The notes under the pieces were generated by a model. The model was given only the letters and a program-made list of their open reading frames with translations, was not told where the DNA came from and searched no databases. Position numbers and translations under genes: made by a program. Below are positions 9,284 to 16,874 of a stretch of DNA of 64,000 nucleotides, in pieces (position 1 is the first letter of the stretch; each line of letters begins with the position of its first letter). The stretch lies in NCBI RefSeq assembly GCF_014698965.1, contig NZ_JACXAE010000080.1, positions 1 through 64,000 of the forward strand, written 5' to 3'. Source of the stretch: Iningainema tapete BLCC-T55 (GTDB lineage: Bacteria; Cyanobacteriota; Cyanobacteriia; Cyanobacteriales; Nostocaceae).

Positions 9284-9353
9284 TTCTTGTGGGATGGGCT
9301 TGACAGCCCGTACTTTATAATCGGGAGCAGGCAGGATGCCTACCCCACAAGAA
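9284..9353. repeat. Long inverted repeat (TTCTTGTGGG type)
   Basis: Outer arms TTCTTGTGGG (9284-9293) and CCCACAAGAA (9344-9353) enclose smaller hairpins (GGGCT..AGCCC and GGCAGGATGCC). It lies between the convergent secreted-protein and YggT genes. A related GCAGGCA..TGCCTGC / CCACAAGAA unit occurs near 58053-58079. Confidence 0.7.
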
Positions 9354-9393
9354 TCATCCCTTAATTCAGCAATGGCAAATTTAAGGTTTGTAC

Positions 9394-9654
9394 CTATGCA
9401 AATCCTTGTAACCCGCTACTAACTAAGTTAAGTAACAAGAAGGCTAAGATTGGGGAAAAGTCAATTCCGCCCAAGGGAGGAATTATGGAACGAAAAAGAT
9501 TGAGATAAGGATCTGTGATTTGGCTTAAAGCAGCAAATGGTTGATTGTACCAGTTAATGCTGGGAAACCATGTTAACAGAACTCTGATCAGTAACAAGAA
9601 ACTATAAATCTGTATGAAACGAAGTAATACTACAACCAGTAGAGTTAAATCCAT
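9394..9654 (-). CDS. YggT family membrane protein
   Basis: An 86-residue protein with two hydrophobic helices around LLTWFPSINWYNQP and the conserved YggT stretch ITDPYLNLFRSIIPPLGGIDFSPI. Cyanobacterial and plastid members (Ycf19/YlmG type) are linked to membrane organisation and division, but the role of this copy is unproven. The length fits the single-unit form of the family. Confidence 0.85.
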   Translation of the reverse strand: MDLTLLVVVLLRFIQIYSFLLLIRVLLTWFPSINWYNQPFAALSQITDPYLNLFRSIIPPLGGIDFSPILAFLLLNLVSSGLQGFA

Positions 9655-9879
9655 GAGTGCTTAATCCTGTTAATTGTTATTCATCGGTCTTATCTTTGAT
9701 TTTAATTGAGCCGCTGTGATGCTGCATGTAGCTGAGGATGATCGTTTATGAGTTTTATGTCGAGTCAACTACACTTTTGCCAGCATGAGCACATCGTGGC
9801 GGAAATAAAGCTACCATTGAAAACGGCGCAAAAGCTGAGAATATAACTATCATGGACTTTTGACGAACGCACAGTGGTG

Positions 9880-10227
9880 CTAGCGTAACTCTTCGCGTAC
9901 TGAAGAGCGATCGCTCATTGATTTTTGGGGACTATCATTGACATCCCCTAATTGCTGTCGCACTTCATCAATTGTGGCATTAAGTTGGGCAATTTTATCT
10001 TCTAGACTTCGCCGCGCCATTTCCATCTCGCCTTCGTTATCTAAGGCTCTCATTTGACTTCTTTTGGCGGTAGATGCTTTTTTCGCTTCGGGTATCTGAC
10101 GCTCGGATGCTGCTAATTCTGGATCATCACGTCGGTAAGTAACTAGTGCGCCCACAATACCTCCAACTACACTACCAAAAATCGCTCCTACTAAGAAACC
10201 GCTTGCAAAACCGTCTCGCTCTTTCAT
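9880..10227 (-). CDS. Small membrane-anchored hypothetical protein
   Basis: A 115-residue protein with an N-terminal glycine-rich transmembrane segment (GFLVGAIFGSVVGGIVGALV), resembling YtxH/glycine-zipper proteins. A charged coiled-coil tail follows (SLEDKIAQLNATIDEVRQQLGDV). Function is unknown. It lies between yggT and upp in the same direction, but with gaps that do not demand an operon. Confidence 0.65.
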   Translation of the reverse strand: MKERDGFASGFLVGAIFGSVVGGIVGALVTYRRDDPELAASERQIPEAKKASTAKRSQMRALDNEGEMEMARRSLEDKIAQLNATIDEVRQQLGDVNDSPQKSMSDRSSVREELR

Positions 10228-10283
10228 ATTACCGCCTCAAAAAAATGCTGCACATAGCATAGTTGTTCTAGCTGCATACTAAC

Positions 10284-10934
10284 TTAAGTGCCAAAGATGC
10301 GATCGCCTGCATCTCCCAATCCTGGGACAATAAATCCTTGATTATTAACCGTTTCATCAATTGTGGCAGTATAAATAATTAAACCCGGATAAGCAGCGCT
10401 CAGTTTTTGCAAAGCTGGGGGAGCTGCCACTACACAAATAATTCGTGTCAGGGCGGGATCGACACCTCGTCTTGTTAACTCTGCCATTGCTGCCATTATA
10501 GACCCTCCTGTTGCCAACATGGGATCTGTGACTAATACTCGTGTACTAGGAGCGAGTTTTTCGGGCAATTTGTTCAAATAACAACGAGGTTGTAGAGTTG
10601 TTTCATCTCGTTCTAAACCAAGATGGTAAATCGATGCCAAGGGTAATACAGTTTGCGCTCCCTCTAGTAATCCCAGCCCTGCCCGTAGAATAGGTACTAC
10701 TGCCACTGGTATCTCTGGATTGATTAAAGTGGCAGGACATGAAGCCAAAGGACTTTGCACAGTGATATCTTGTGTAGGCAACCACTCCCGCGCCGCTTCA
10801 TAAGTCAACCAGCGTCCCAATTCAGTTATGGCACTACGGAATAACACTGAAGGTGTAGCAGCATCACGGGCAACTGTCAACCAGTGCTTAATTAAGGGGT
10901 GAGGTGGAACATAAATATGCAATTGTAGTGTCAT
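10284..10934 (-). CDS. upp: Uracil phosphoribosyltransferase
   Basis: Converts uracil and PRPP to UMP in pyrimidine salvage. About 216 residues. The PRPP-binding loop VLVTDPMLATGGS is clear, as are VPILRAGLGLLEG and a C-terminal uracil-binding region ending GLGDAGDRIFGT. The ATG at 10934 gives the usual N-terminus MTLQLHIYVPPHPLI; the longer frame from 10952 adds six residues without support. It is cytosolic. Confidence 0.93.
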   Translation of the reverse strand: MTLQLHIYVPPHPLIKHWLTVARDAATPSVLFRSAITELGRWLTYEAAREWLPTQDITVQSPLASCPATLINPEIPVAVVPILRAGLGLLEGAQTVLPLASIYHLGLERDETTLQPRCYLNKLPEKLAPSTRVLVTDPMLATGGSIMAAMAELTRRGVDPALTRIICVVAAPPALQKLSAAYPGLIIYTATIDETVNNQGFIVPGLGDAGDRIFGT

Positions 10935-11010
10935 AGCCAGAAATAGGCGCAAGAAAGAGTGTATAACAACTGAATTATCATACTCCTTAAACAGTACTGC
11001 TTACCATGAT

Positions 11011-11040
11011 TGTAGAGACGCGATTAATCGCGTCTCTACA
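11011..11040. repeat. Dispersed TAGAGACG palindrome, copy 3
   Basis: Perfect palindrome with arms TGTAGAGACGCGATT and AATCGCGTCTCTACA. It lies in the ~330 bp region between the divergent upp and crtH genes, so unlike most copies it is not at a gene end. Confidence 0.8.
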
Positions 11041-11228
11041 AAAAATTGTAGTTGTACGAAACACCAAATCCAGTTCTCCCAAATAGTTGATAATATTTTT
11101 CATTTATAGTTGACATAGATTCTCAATCAAGGTTATATTGTTTTTCAGTGTTCTCCTCTCTTTAAGGATCGGCAGACGGGATTAGCCAGCAGCAGCAGGC
11201 TTGTCCCTCTTTTTTGTTATTATTTTGT

Positions 11229-11251
11229 GAACAGTTAAGTGTTAACTGTTC
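11229..11251. promoter_or_regulatory. Perfect hairpin just upstream of crtH
   Basis: Inverted repeat with 10 bp arms GAACAGTTAA and TTAACTGTTC around a 3 bp GTG loop, ending 9 bp before the crtH ATG. It occupies the place of a ribosome-binding site, and no other Shine-Dalgarno is visible. It could be an operator or a translational hairpin. AACAGTTAAC-type strings are also common cyanobacterial repeats, so regulation is inference only. Confidence 0.5.
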
Positions 11252-11260
11252 GACAACTCT

Positions 11261-12751
11261 ATGCAATTTGATGTCATAGTCATTGGTAGCGGAATTGGTG
11301 GCTTAGTAACAGCGACCCAGCTAGCAGCCAAAGGTGCTAAAGTACTGGTTTTAGAACGCTACTTGATACCGGGCGGCAGTGCTGGCTATTTTGAACGGCA
11401 AGGTTATCGATTTGATGTTGGGGCGTCGATGATTTTTGGGTTTGGACAAAACGGCAGCACCAACTTACTAACTCGTGCCTTGAAAGCAGTCAACGTTAGT
11501 TTAGAAGTTATACCCGACCCTGTACAGATTCATTACCATCTACCCAATAATTTAAATCTCAAAGTTGACCGAAATTATGAAAAGTTCTTGCAAAATCTCA
11601 TAGCATATTTCCCTAACGAAAGCAAGGGTATTCGCCAATTTTATGATAAATGTTGGCAAGTGTTTAACTGCCTCAACAGTATGGATTTGCTGTCACTTGA
11701 AGAACCCCGATACTTAATCAGGGTATTTTTTCAACATCCTTTATCTTGTCTTGGTTTAGCAAAGTATTTACCGCAAAACGTAGGAGATGTAGCGCGAGGC
11801 TACATTAAAGACCCCAACTTATTAAAATTTATCGATATGGAGTGTTATTGCTGGTCTGTAGTCCCAGCCGATCTGACACCCATGATTAATGCTGGGATGG
11901 TATTTTCTGATAGACATTATGGCGGAGTCAACTATCCGAAGGGTGGAGTAGGACAAATTGCCCAAAAATTAGTAGAAGGACTTGTCAAGGCAGGGGGGCG
12001 AATTCAATATCAAGCCAGAGTAACAAAAATTATTATAGAAAATGGAAGAGCTGTAGGTGTACAATTAGCTAATGGGGAAGTGCAACTAGCCAAGCGGATT
12101 GTTTCCAATGCTACACGTTGGGATACTTTTGAGAACTTGATCCCGCAAAATAAAATACCTGTAGCTGAGAAAAAATGGCAGCAACGCTATCAAAAGTCAC
12201 CCAGTTTTCTCAGTTTGCATATGGGCGTAAAAGCTGAATTGGCGAACGGGATAGAATGTCATCATATTCTGCTGGAAAACTGGGAGAAAATGGCAGAACC
12301 CGAAGGTACCATATTTGTCTCAATTCCCACATTGCTTGATCCAGATTTAGCGCCACCTGGTTATCATATCATTCACTCATTCACACCAAGTTGGATAGAA
12401 GATTGGCAGCGTCTATCACCTAAAGAGTATGAACTCAAGAAAGAAAAAGCAGCTGAGCGAATCATCAACCGCTTGGACAAGATTTTTCCTGGTATAGAAG
12501 CGGGGTTAGATTATTTAGAAGTGGGAACACCACGTACCCATCGCCGCTATTTAGGACGTATTGATGGCACATACGGACCAATTCCCCGACGTAAAATGCG
12601 AGGATTATTAGGTATGCCCTTCAATCGCACAGCCATCCCCGCACTATATTGTGTAGGAGATAGCACCTTTCCAGGTCAAGGTTTAAACGCAGTCGCTTTT
12701 TCCGGCTTTGCCTGCGCCCACCGCATCGCCGTGGATTTGGGTTTGAGATAA
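11261..12751 (+). CDS. crtH: Carotenoid (prolycopene) isomerase
   Basis: A 496-residue FAD-dependent enzyme of the CrtISO/CrtH family, which isomerises poly-cis to all-trans lycopene in carotenoid synthesis at the membrane. The dinucleotide-binding motif GSGIGGL is at residues 9-15, followed by [14 protein letters not shown]. The C-terminus has the family motif [19 protein letters not shown]. Length matches CrtH (~500). Related phytoene-desaturase-like enzymes exist, so a different carotenoid substrate cannot be excluded. It converges on the OCP gene, which binds a carotenoid end product. Confidence 0.85.
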   Translation: MQFDVIVIGSGIGGLVTATQLAAKGAKVLVLERYLIPGGSAGYFERQGYRFDVGASMIFGFGQNGSTNLLTRALKAVNVSLEVIPDPVQIHYHLPNNLNLKVDRNYEKFLQNLIAYFPNESKGIRQFYDKCWQVFNCLNSMDLLSLEEPRYLIRVFFQHPLSCLGLAKYLPQNVGDVARGYIKDPNLLKFIDMECYCWSVVPADLTPMINAGMVFSDRHYGGVNYPKGGVGQIAQKLVEGLVKAGGRIQYQARVTKIIIENGRAVGVQLANGEVQLAKRIVSNATRWDTFENLIPQNKIPVAEKKWQQRYQKSPSFLSLHMGVKAELANGIECHHILLENWEKMAEPEGTIFVSIPTLLDPDLAPPGYHIIHSFTPSWIEDWQRLSPKEYELKKEKAAERIINRLDKIFPGIEAGLDYLEVGTPRTHRRYLGRIDGTYGPIPRRKMRGLLGMPFNRTAIPALYCVGDSTFPGQGLNAVAFSGFACAHRIAVDLGLR

Positions 12752-12770
12752 ACGCAGCTAGCCAAAGCAA

Positions 12771-12791
12771 TTCCCAGTCAGAGACTGGGAA
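12771..12791. terminator. Hairpin between convergent crtH and OCP genes
   Basis: Inverted repeat TTCCCAGTC / GACTGGGAA with a 3 bp loop, 20 bp after the crtH stop. There is no strong T-run, so it is a terminator-like hairpin rather than a textbook one. Confidence 0.5.
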
Positions 12792-12820
12792 CAAGAGTAC
12801 GAAAGCTGGCTGTTGTACAT

Positions 12821-12842
12821 ACGTTCCGGCGGAACGTCTCTA
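12821..12842. repeat. Dispersed TAGAGACG palindrome, copy 4 (half-degenerate)
   Basis: Core ACGTTCCGGCGGAACGT is intact. The right arm (minus strand TAGAGACGTTCC) is complete, but the left arm has decayed (GTACATACG instead of GTAGAGACG). The terminal TAG is the stop codon of the OCP gene on the minus strand. Confidence 0.75.
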
Positions 12843-13805
12843 TCTCGGACGCAGGTTCATTAATTCTTGGGGAGACGCCAACATATCAATTGCCACGAAG
12901 AAAATTTTGCCTTCGGGATTGATTAAGAATCGCCAGCCAATATTCATTCCAACTTGCACACCAAACCAAGGAGTTTGAACTTTACCTGTAACTTTAAATT
13001 GCTTAGCACCATCTGGTAGAACTTCGCTTATGCCTTGTTCCGGCATAATAGTAAGTCCCTGTGCTTCTGCACGCATATATGCGATAATTCCTTCACGACC
13101 AACAATCGGTTGTTGGAATGGTGGTTGTAATGCACCATCATTCGTAAATAAAGCAATAGCTGCTTCAAAGTTGTCTGTGTTGAGGGCTTCAAAATAGCTG
13201 AGTACTGCAGGTTCTGTGATCCCTTGTACAGTCACTTTGGTAGGAGCAGGCTCAGCACGCTTGAACATGGGTTCTGTTGCAGCTCTTGCGTATCCAGCAG
13301 TACTAGCTTCTGCCTCGAATCCCATATCTACTACAGTATTACGAAGTACTGTGATTTGCTGACCGGGATCGAGTTTCTGAATTGCTTCTAGTACTATTTT
13401 TACACCCTCACTCATTTGATAGCCAGCTGGAACGGGAGTGACAACGCCCTGCTTCATCAACTCTCCTAACTCAAACCAGAAAGCCAGCTTGGTGTTTACA
13501 CTGAAATTGGCGTAAGAACGGCTGATGGGAGTGTCAATATTACCCGCAAGTTCTCTCATGACTTGCATTTGCTCGTCATTAGACATCTGCTTAATTTGGT
13601 TAAGCAGTCCCTCTGCTAGTTGTAGACGTGCAGCTCCAGGCGCTGCTGGAGTAATTGAACGACCTAATTCAGTGTAGGCATACCAGAGTAATGCTAGTTG
13701 ATCGTCAATGCTCAGTTGATCGAATAGTGCTATGGTAGCTGGAATCGGACTCGGAACTTGAGTATTAGAGAAAATCTTTTGCGCCGACTCAATAGTTAAG
13801 GACAT
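12840..13805 (-). CDS. ocp: Orange carotenoid protein
   Basis: Photoactive protein that binds a keto-carotenoid and quenches phycobilisome energy under strong light. It has 321 residues. The N-terminal helical domain (1-~160) keeps Tyr44 (LLWYAY), Trp110 (LAFWFELG) and Arg155 (VLRNTVVDMGF). The C-terminal NTF2-like domain (~195-317) has GALQPPFQQPIVG and KVQTPWFGVQVGMNIGWRF. Residue 111 is Phe where Synechocystis OCP1 has Tyr. No FRP or ketolase gene is adjacent, which leaves the paralogue class (OCP1, OCP2 or OCPX) open. The stop codon TAG is donated by a dispersed palindrome. Confidence 0.95.
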   Translation of the reverse strand: MSLTIESAQKIFSNTQVPSPIPATIALFDQLSIDDQLALLWYAYTELGRSITPAAPGAARLQLAEGLLNQIKQMSNDEQMQVMRELAGNIDTPISRSYANFSVNTKLAFWFELGELMKQGVVTPVPAGYQMSEGVKIVLEAIQKLDPGQQITVLRNTVVDMGFEAEASTAGYARAATEPMFKRAEPAPTKVTVQGITEPAVLSYFEALNTDNFEAAIALFTNDGALQPPFQQPIVGREGIIAYMRAEAQGLTIMPEQGISEVLPDGAKQFKVTGKVQTPWFGVQVGMNIGWRFLINPEGKIFFVAIDMLASPQELMNLRPR

Positions 13806-14221
13806 ACAGCAGAATCTCCCAGTTCGTCTATTAACTTGTTACTTTCAAAACTCAGCTTACATTAGAGCACTCCTTGAAGTAGGTGCCTTTTCCAAGCTGT
13901 ATCAAATCAGAACTTCGCTTATGGTAAAAGTCCGACTAAACCAATCAGGTGAAATTTTTCTCCTGTGGTTTAGTGACCTTTGTAAAGTAATGTAACAGCT
14001 ATTGTAAATTTTGTAAATATTTTTCAAGACTTAATGACAAGTTTCCCTTTACAGAGTGTGGGTATATTTTCATCGATTAGTCCCACCCCACACTAACTGA
14101 AAATATTAACACACCCCCACTCCCCCACTCCCCCACTCCCTTCAACTGCATAACGTCAAACAGCTAGCATTTAATTATCTTATGTAACGATGTCAGTCCA
14201 ATGTGAGGCTTAGCAACAGCT
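13806..14221. other. Divergent regulatory gap with octamer repeat
   Basis: About 415 bp between the divergent OCP gene and the sigma-like gene. It contains three tandem CCCCCACT units at 14114-14137 and no convincing gene. Promoters for both flanking genes must lie here; I cannot pinpoint them. Confidence 0.5.
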
Positions 14222-15643
14222 ATGGGTGCTTCATCAAGATACTGGAATATGTGGCGAATTAGCCAAAAAAGTGAAAACTTAGGATACAAATACAGTTTAG
14301 TTCCCACAGCGCAGGAGTTTGTCATCAAAAAAGTTGTCAATTCTCCGAACGGAGAAACTCAAGCTGCTCTGCTGACGTATTTTAACGCCAAAACATCTAA
14401 TATAGATGCCGTAAGCCGCGCTCAAGCTGGGCTATGTTTGAGATGTTATGTTTCTGACCCGATCTTGAAAGCTTGTCAAAAAATTGATAATCTCTTCAGT
14501 GGCGAAAAGCAGTTCACTTACCAGGATTTGTTACCGTTTGTTCTTAATGATGACGGTGAAACTCTGGTAATCTTGGATCAAGATGGCAGATCTCAGCTGA
14601 TCCTTGATCGCAATGGTGAAGCTCAGACAACAGCTTACAAGTTCTTTTCGGTGAAAGTTTTGCAAACTTTCAATACCGAGCGCTCCAGCATGAGTTTGGA
14701 CAATTGGGCTTACTTACAAACCAGACAAAATCCAGAAATTAAAGATTTCTTATCAGAATTTGGTTTTAAGCATCTCAGTGACTGGGCGGTGTTAAATAGA
14801 GCTAGACCTAAACAAATTGAACGTTTATCTACACGCGATCGCCACTTAGTACAAGTCTTTCATGCTGTGTACCGTCGTGACCGACTGCAAACACGCTCCA
14901 AAGGACCAAAAAGATGTCCAGATCCGACCAGCACTCAATTGCAAGAAATGCTCAAAAGTTTACAAGCACTTGATGTCATCGTTAACAGTGGGGTGGAGTT
15001 AATTAGAGAACTTAAACAAATTGCTGCACAACTAAGACAGTATGATGTCTGGAGTTATAGAGAACCATTGGAAACTCAAGATCCTGAAACTGGAAGTTAT
15101 ACGCTCAGACGAGATATACCTACTAATTCTCTCAATGAATTAGATGTGGAGCAAAGTGAACTTTTGGCGTTTTTACATGAGCAACTGAAGTTAACTTTAA
15201 CTGATGCCATCGACAAAGAGATGAGCTCGCGCATCTCTACCTTGCAAAAAAGCAAAAAGTATGCTCCCCTTGCTCAACAGTTCATTCCTGGCTTAAAACT
15301 GTATTACTGTGAGGGGATGTCTCTCAAAGATATTGCTCCTAGATTAGGAATGACAAGTTGGGATCAAGCTAGACGAGTTTTAAATCCAGGGGAAATTTTG
15401 AGCAAGGTACGCACTCTAACAGTACAACAACTGCTCGAAAATATTTTGAAAAAAGCTGAGGAAAAAGGTTTAACCAAAATTCCTCCAGAACCAGATTATC
15501 TGAAAACCCTAGCTGAACAAATTGAAGCTTTTGCTGATGAAGAAATCTTTACTCCAGCAGCAGAAGAACTCAGGGTAGGTAAAAGTCGCGTCATGAGCAG
15601 TGTATACGCACAAAGCATTCGTCTTTACTTTGCACAAAATTAA
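14222..15643 (+). CDS. Sigma-70-region-4-like regulatory protein
   Basis: A 473-residue cytosolic protein. The C-terminal half contains LKLYYCEGMSLKDIAPRLGMTSWDQARRVL, a helix-turn-helix much like sigma region 4. A helical stretch lies upstream (AIDKEMSSRISTLQKSKKYAPLAQQF), and a second HTH-like segment is at the end (FTPAAEELRVGKSRVMSSVYAQSIRLYF). I do not see sigma region 2, so it may be a regulator rather than a true sigma factor. It is followed 24 bp later by the DUF1822 gene with a strong Shine-Dalgarno, suggesting an operon with the CHAT gene. I have seen this gene order in cyanobacteria, but the role is not established to my knowledge. Confidence 0.65.
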   Translation: MGASSRYWNMWRISQKSENLGYKYSLVPTAQEFVIKKVVNSPNGETQAALLTYFNAKTSNIDAVSRAQAGLCLRCYVSDPILKACQKIDNLFSGEKQFTYQDLLPFVLNDDGETLVILDQDGRSQLILDRNGEAQTTAYKFFSVKVLQTFNTERSSMSLDNWAYLQTRQNPEIKDFLSEFGFKHLSDWAVLNRARPKQIERLSTRDRHLVQVFHAVYRRDRLQTRSKGPKRCPDPTSTQLQEMLKSLQALDVIVNSGVELIRELKQIAAQLRQYDVWSYREPLETQDPETGSYTLRRDIPTNSLNELDVEQSELLAFLHEQLKLTLTDAIDKEMSSRISTLQKSKKYAPLAQQFIPGLKLYYCEGMSLKDIAPRLGMTSWDQARRVLNPGEILSKVRTLTVQQLLENILKKAEEKGLTKIPPEPDYLKTLAEQIEAFADEEIFTPAAEELRVGKSRVMSSVYAQSIRLYFAQN

Positions 15644-15667
15644 TAAATACATAAAAGGAGGTAGATA

Positions 15668-16711
15668 ATGACTAATTCTTCGGTGAATCCAAGTGAAATA
15701 AGACTGTTGCTATCGGAGACAATCTGGCTTGAATCAGAACATTTTGAGCAAGCAAAACAGAGCAGCAACAAGTTAACTAATGAAGCTCACCAGTGGCAAA
15801 CTTATTTAAACATTCTCGCATCACTTGCATTTGAACAATGGTTTAGTGAACGGATGCCAGGACAACCAATCAAAAGTCATGCTAATATTAACGAAAATTT
15901 AGTTAATATCCAAGTGGGTGAGTTTAAACTCAGTTTAATAGCCACTGAACATTTGTTAGATGAAGTAGTTAAACTTCCTCAAAATGTCATTAATCAACCA
16001 GACTTAACCAGTCATTTTTATGTAGTGATTGAGGTATTAGAAGAAGAAGAACAAGTAATTATTAGAGGATTTTTACGTTACGATCATCTAATTAAGTATC
16101 GTAGTCAAATTAATCTACAACCGTTACAGGACGGTTACTACCATCTACCATTTCAACTCTTTGATCCTGAACTGAATCACTTAATTTTCTACTCGCGTTT
16201 CTTAGCACCAACCTCTATCCCTCTACCTCTAACTGGAACAAATTCAAATCTACTGTTAACATCTTTACAAGAGGCTAAAAATAAATTGAGCAGATGGTTA
16301 GAAGGCGTATTTGATGAAAGTTGGCAAACTATTGATGCCTTGATTAATCCAGAGGCAAACTTAGCCTTCAGTACCAGGAATGTTCAAGAGGGTGCAAAAA
16401 GATGTAAACTCATAGACATGGGGATGCAACTAGGTAATCAAAAAGTTGCCTTACTTATGAGTATCGCAGCAGCACCAGATGATAAAATGGGAGTTTTGAT
16501 TCAGTTACATCCAACAGGCGGGGAGAGATTTTTGTATCCCGATTTCAAACTAACATTGCTATCTAAAGCCGGAAAAATTCTCCAAGAAGTTCAAGCAAGA
16601 GATCAAGATAATTATATTCAACTCAAGCCTTTTCGCGGAGAACTTGGTAAACGCTTTAGTGTTGAAGTCAGTCTCAGTGATGTCAGTATTAAAGAAGATT
16701 TTGAACTGTGA
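15668..16711 (+). CDS. DUF1822 family protein
   Basis: A 347-residue soluble protein with the DUF1822 layout: N-terminal WQTYLNILASLAFEQWFSERMP, a central NIQVGEFKLSLIATEHLLDE, and a C-terminal immunoglobulin-like part (LLSKAGKILQEVQARDQDNYIQLKPFRGELGKRFSVEVSL). An excellent Shine-Dalgarno (AAAGGAGGTAG) precedes the ATG. The function of the family is unknown; its place between a sigma-like gene and a CHAT gene suggests a shared signalling role. Confidence 0.8.
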   Translation: MTNSSVNPSEIRLLLSETIWLESEHFEQAKQSSNKLTNEAHQWQTYLNILASLAFEQWFSERMPGQPIKSHANINENLVNIQVGEFKLSLIATEHLLDEVVKLPQNVINQPDLTSHFYVVIEVLEEEEQVIIRGFLRYDHLIKYRSQINLQPLQDGYYHLPFQLFDPELNHLIFYSRFLAPTSIPLPLTGTNSNLLLTSLQEAKNKLSRWLEGVFDESWQTIDALINPEANLAFSTRNVQEGAKRCKLIDMGMQLGNQKVALLMSIAAAPDDKMGVLIQLHPTGGERFLYPDFKLTLLSKAGKILQEVQARDQDNYIQLKPFRGELGKRFSVEVSLSDVSIKEDFEL

Positions 16712-16874
16712 TTGCTCTGCTAAAACAACACTGAAGAAAAGTTGTATATGAGCGATCGCACTGAATATCTCCTGAGTTTTAGCACAGTTGAGAGTAGCGA
16801 TCGCCCTATTCTAAGATACAATAGTCTTGAAAAAAGATGTGAAACTGTATTTATAATCTAAATTTAGGTTAATT

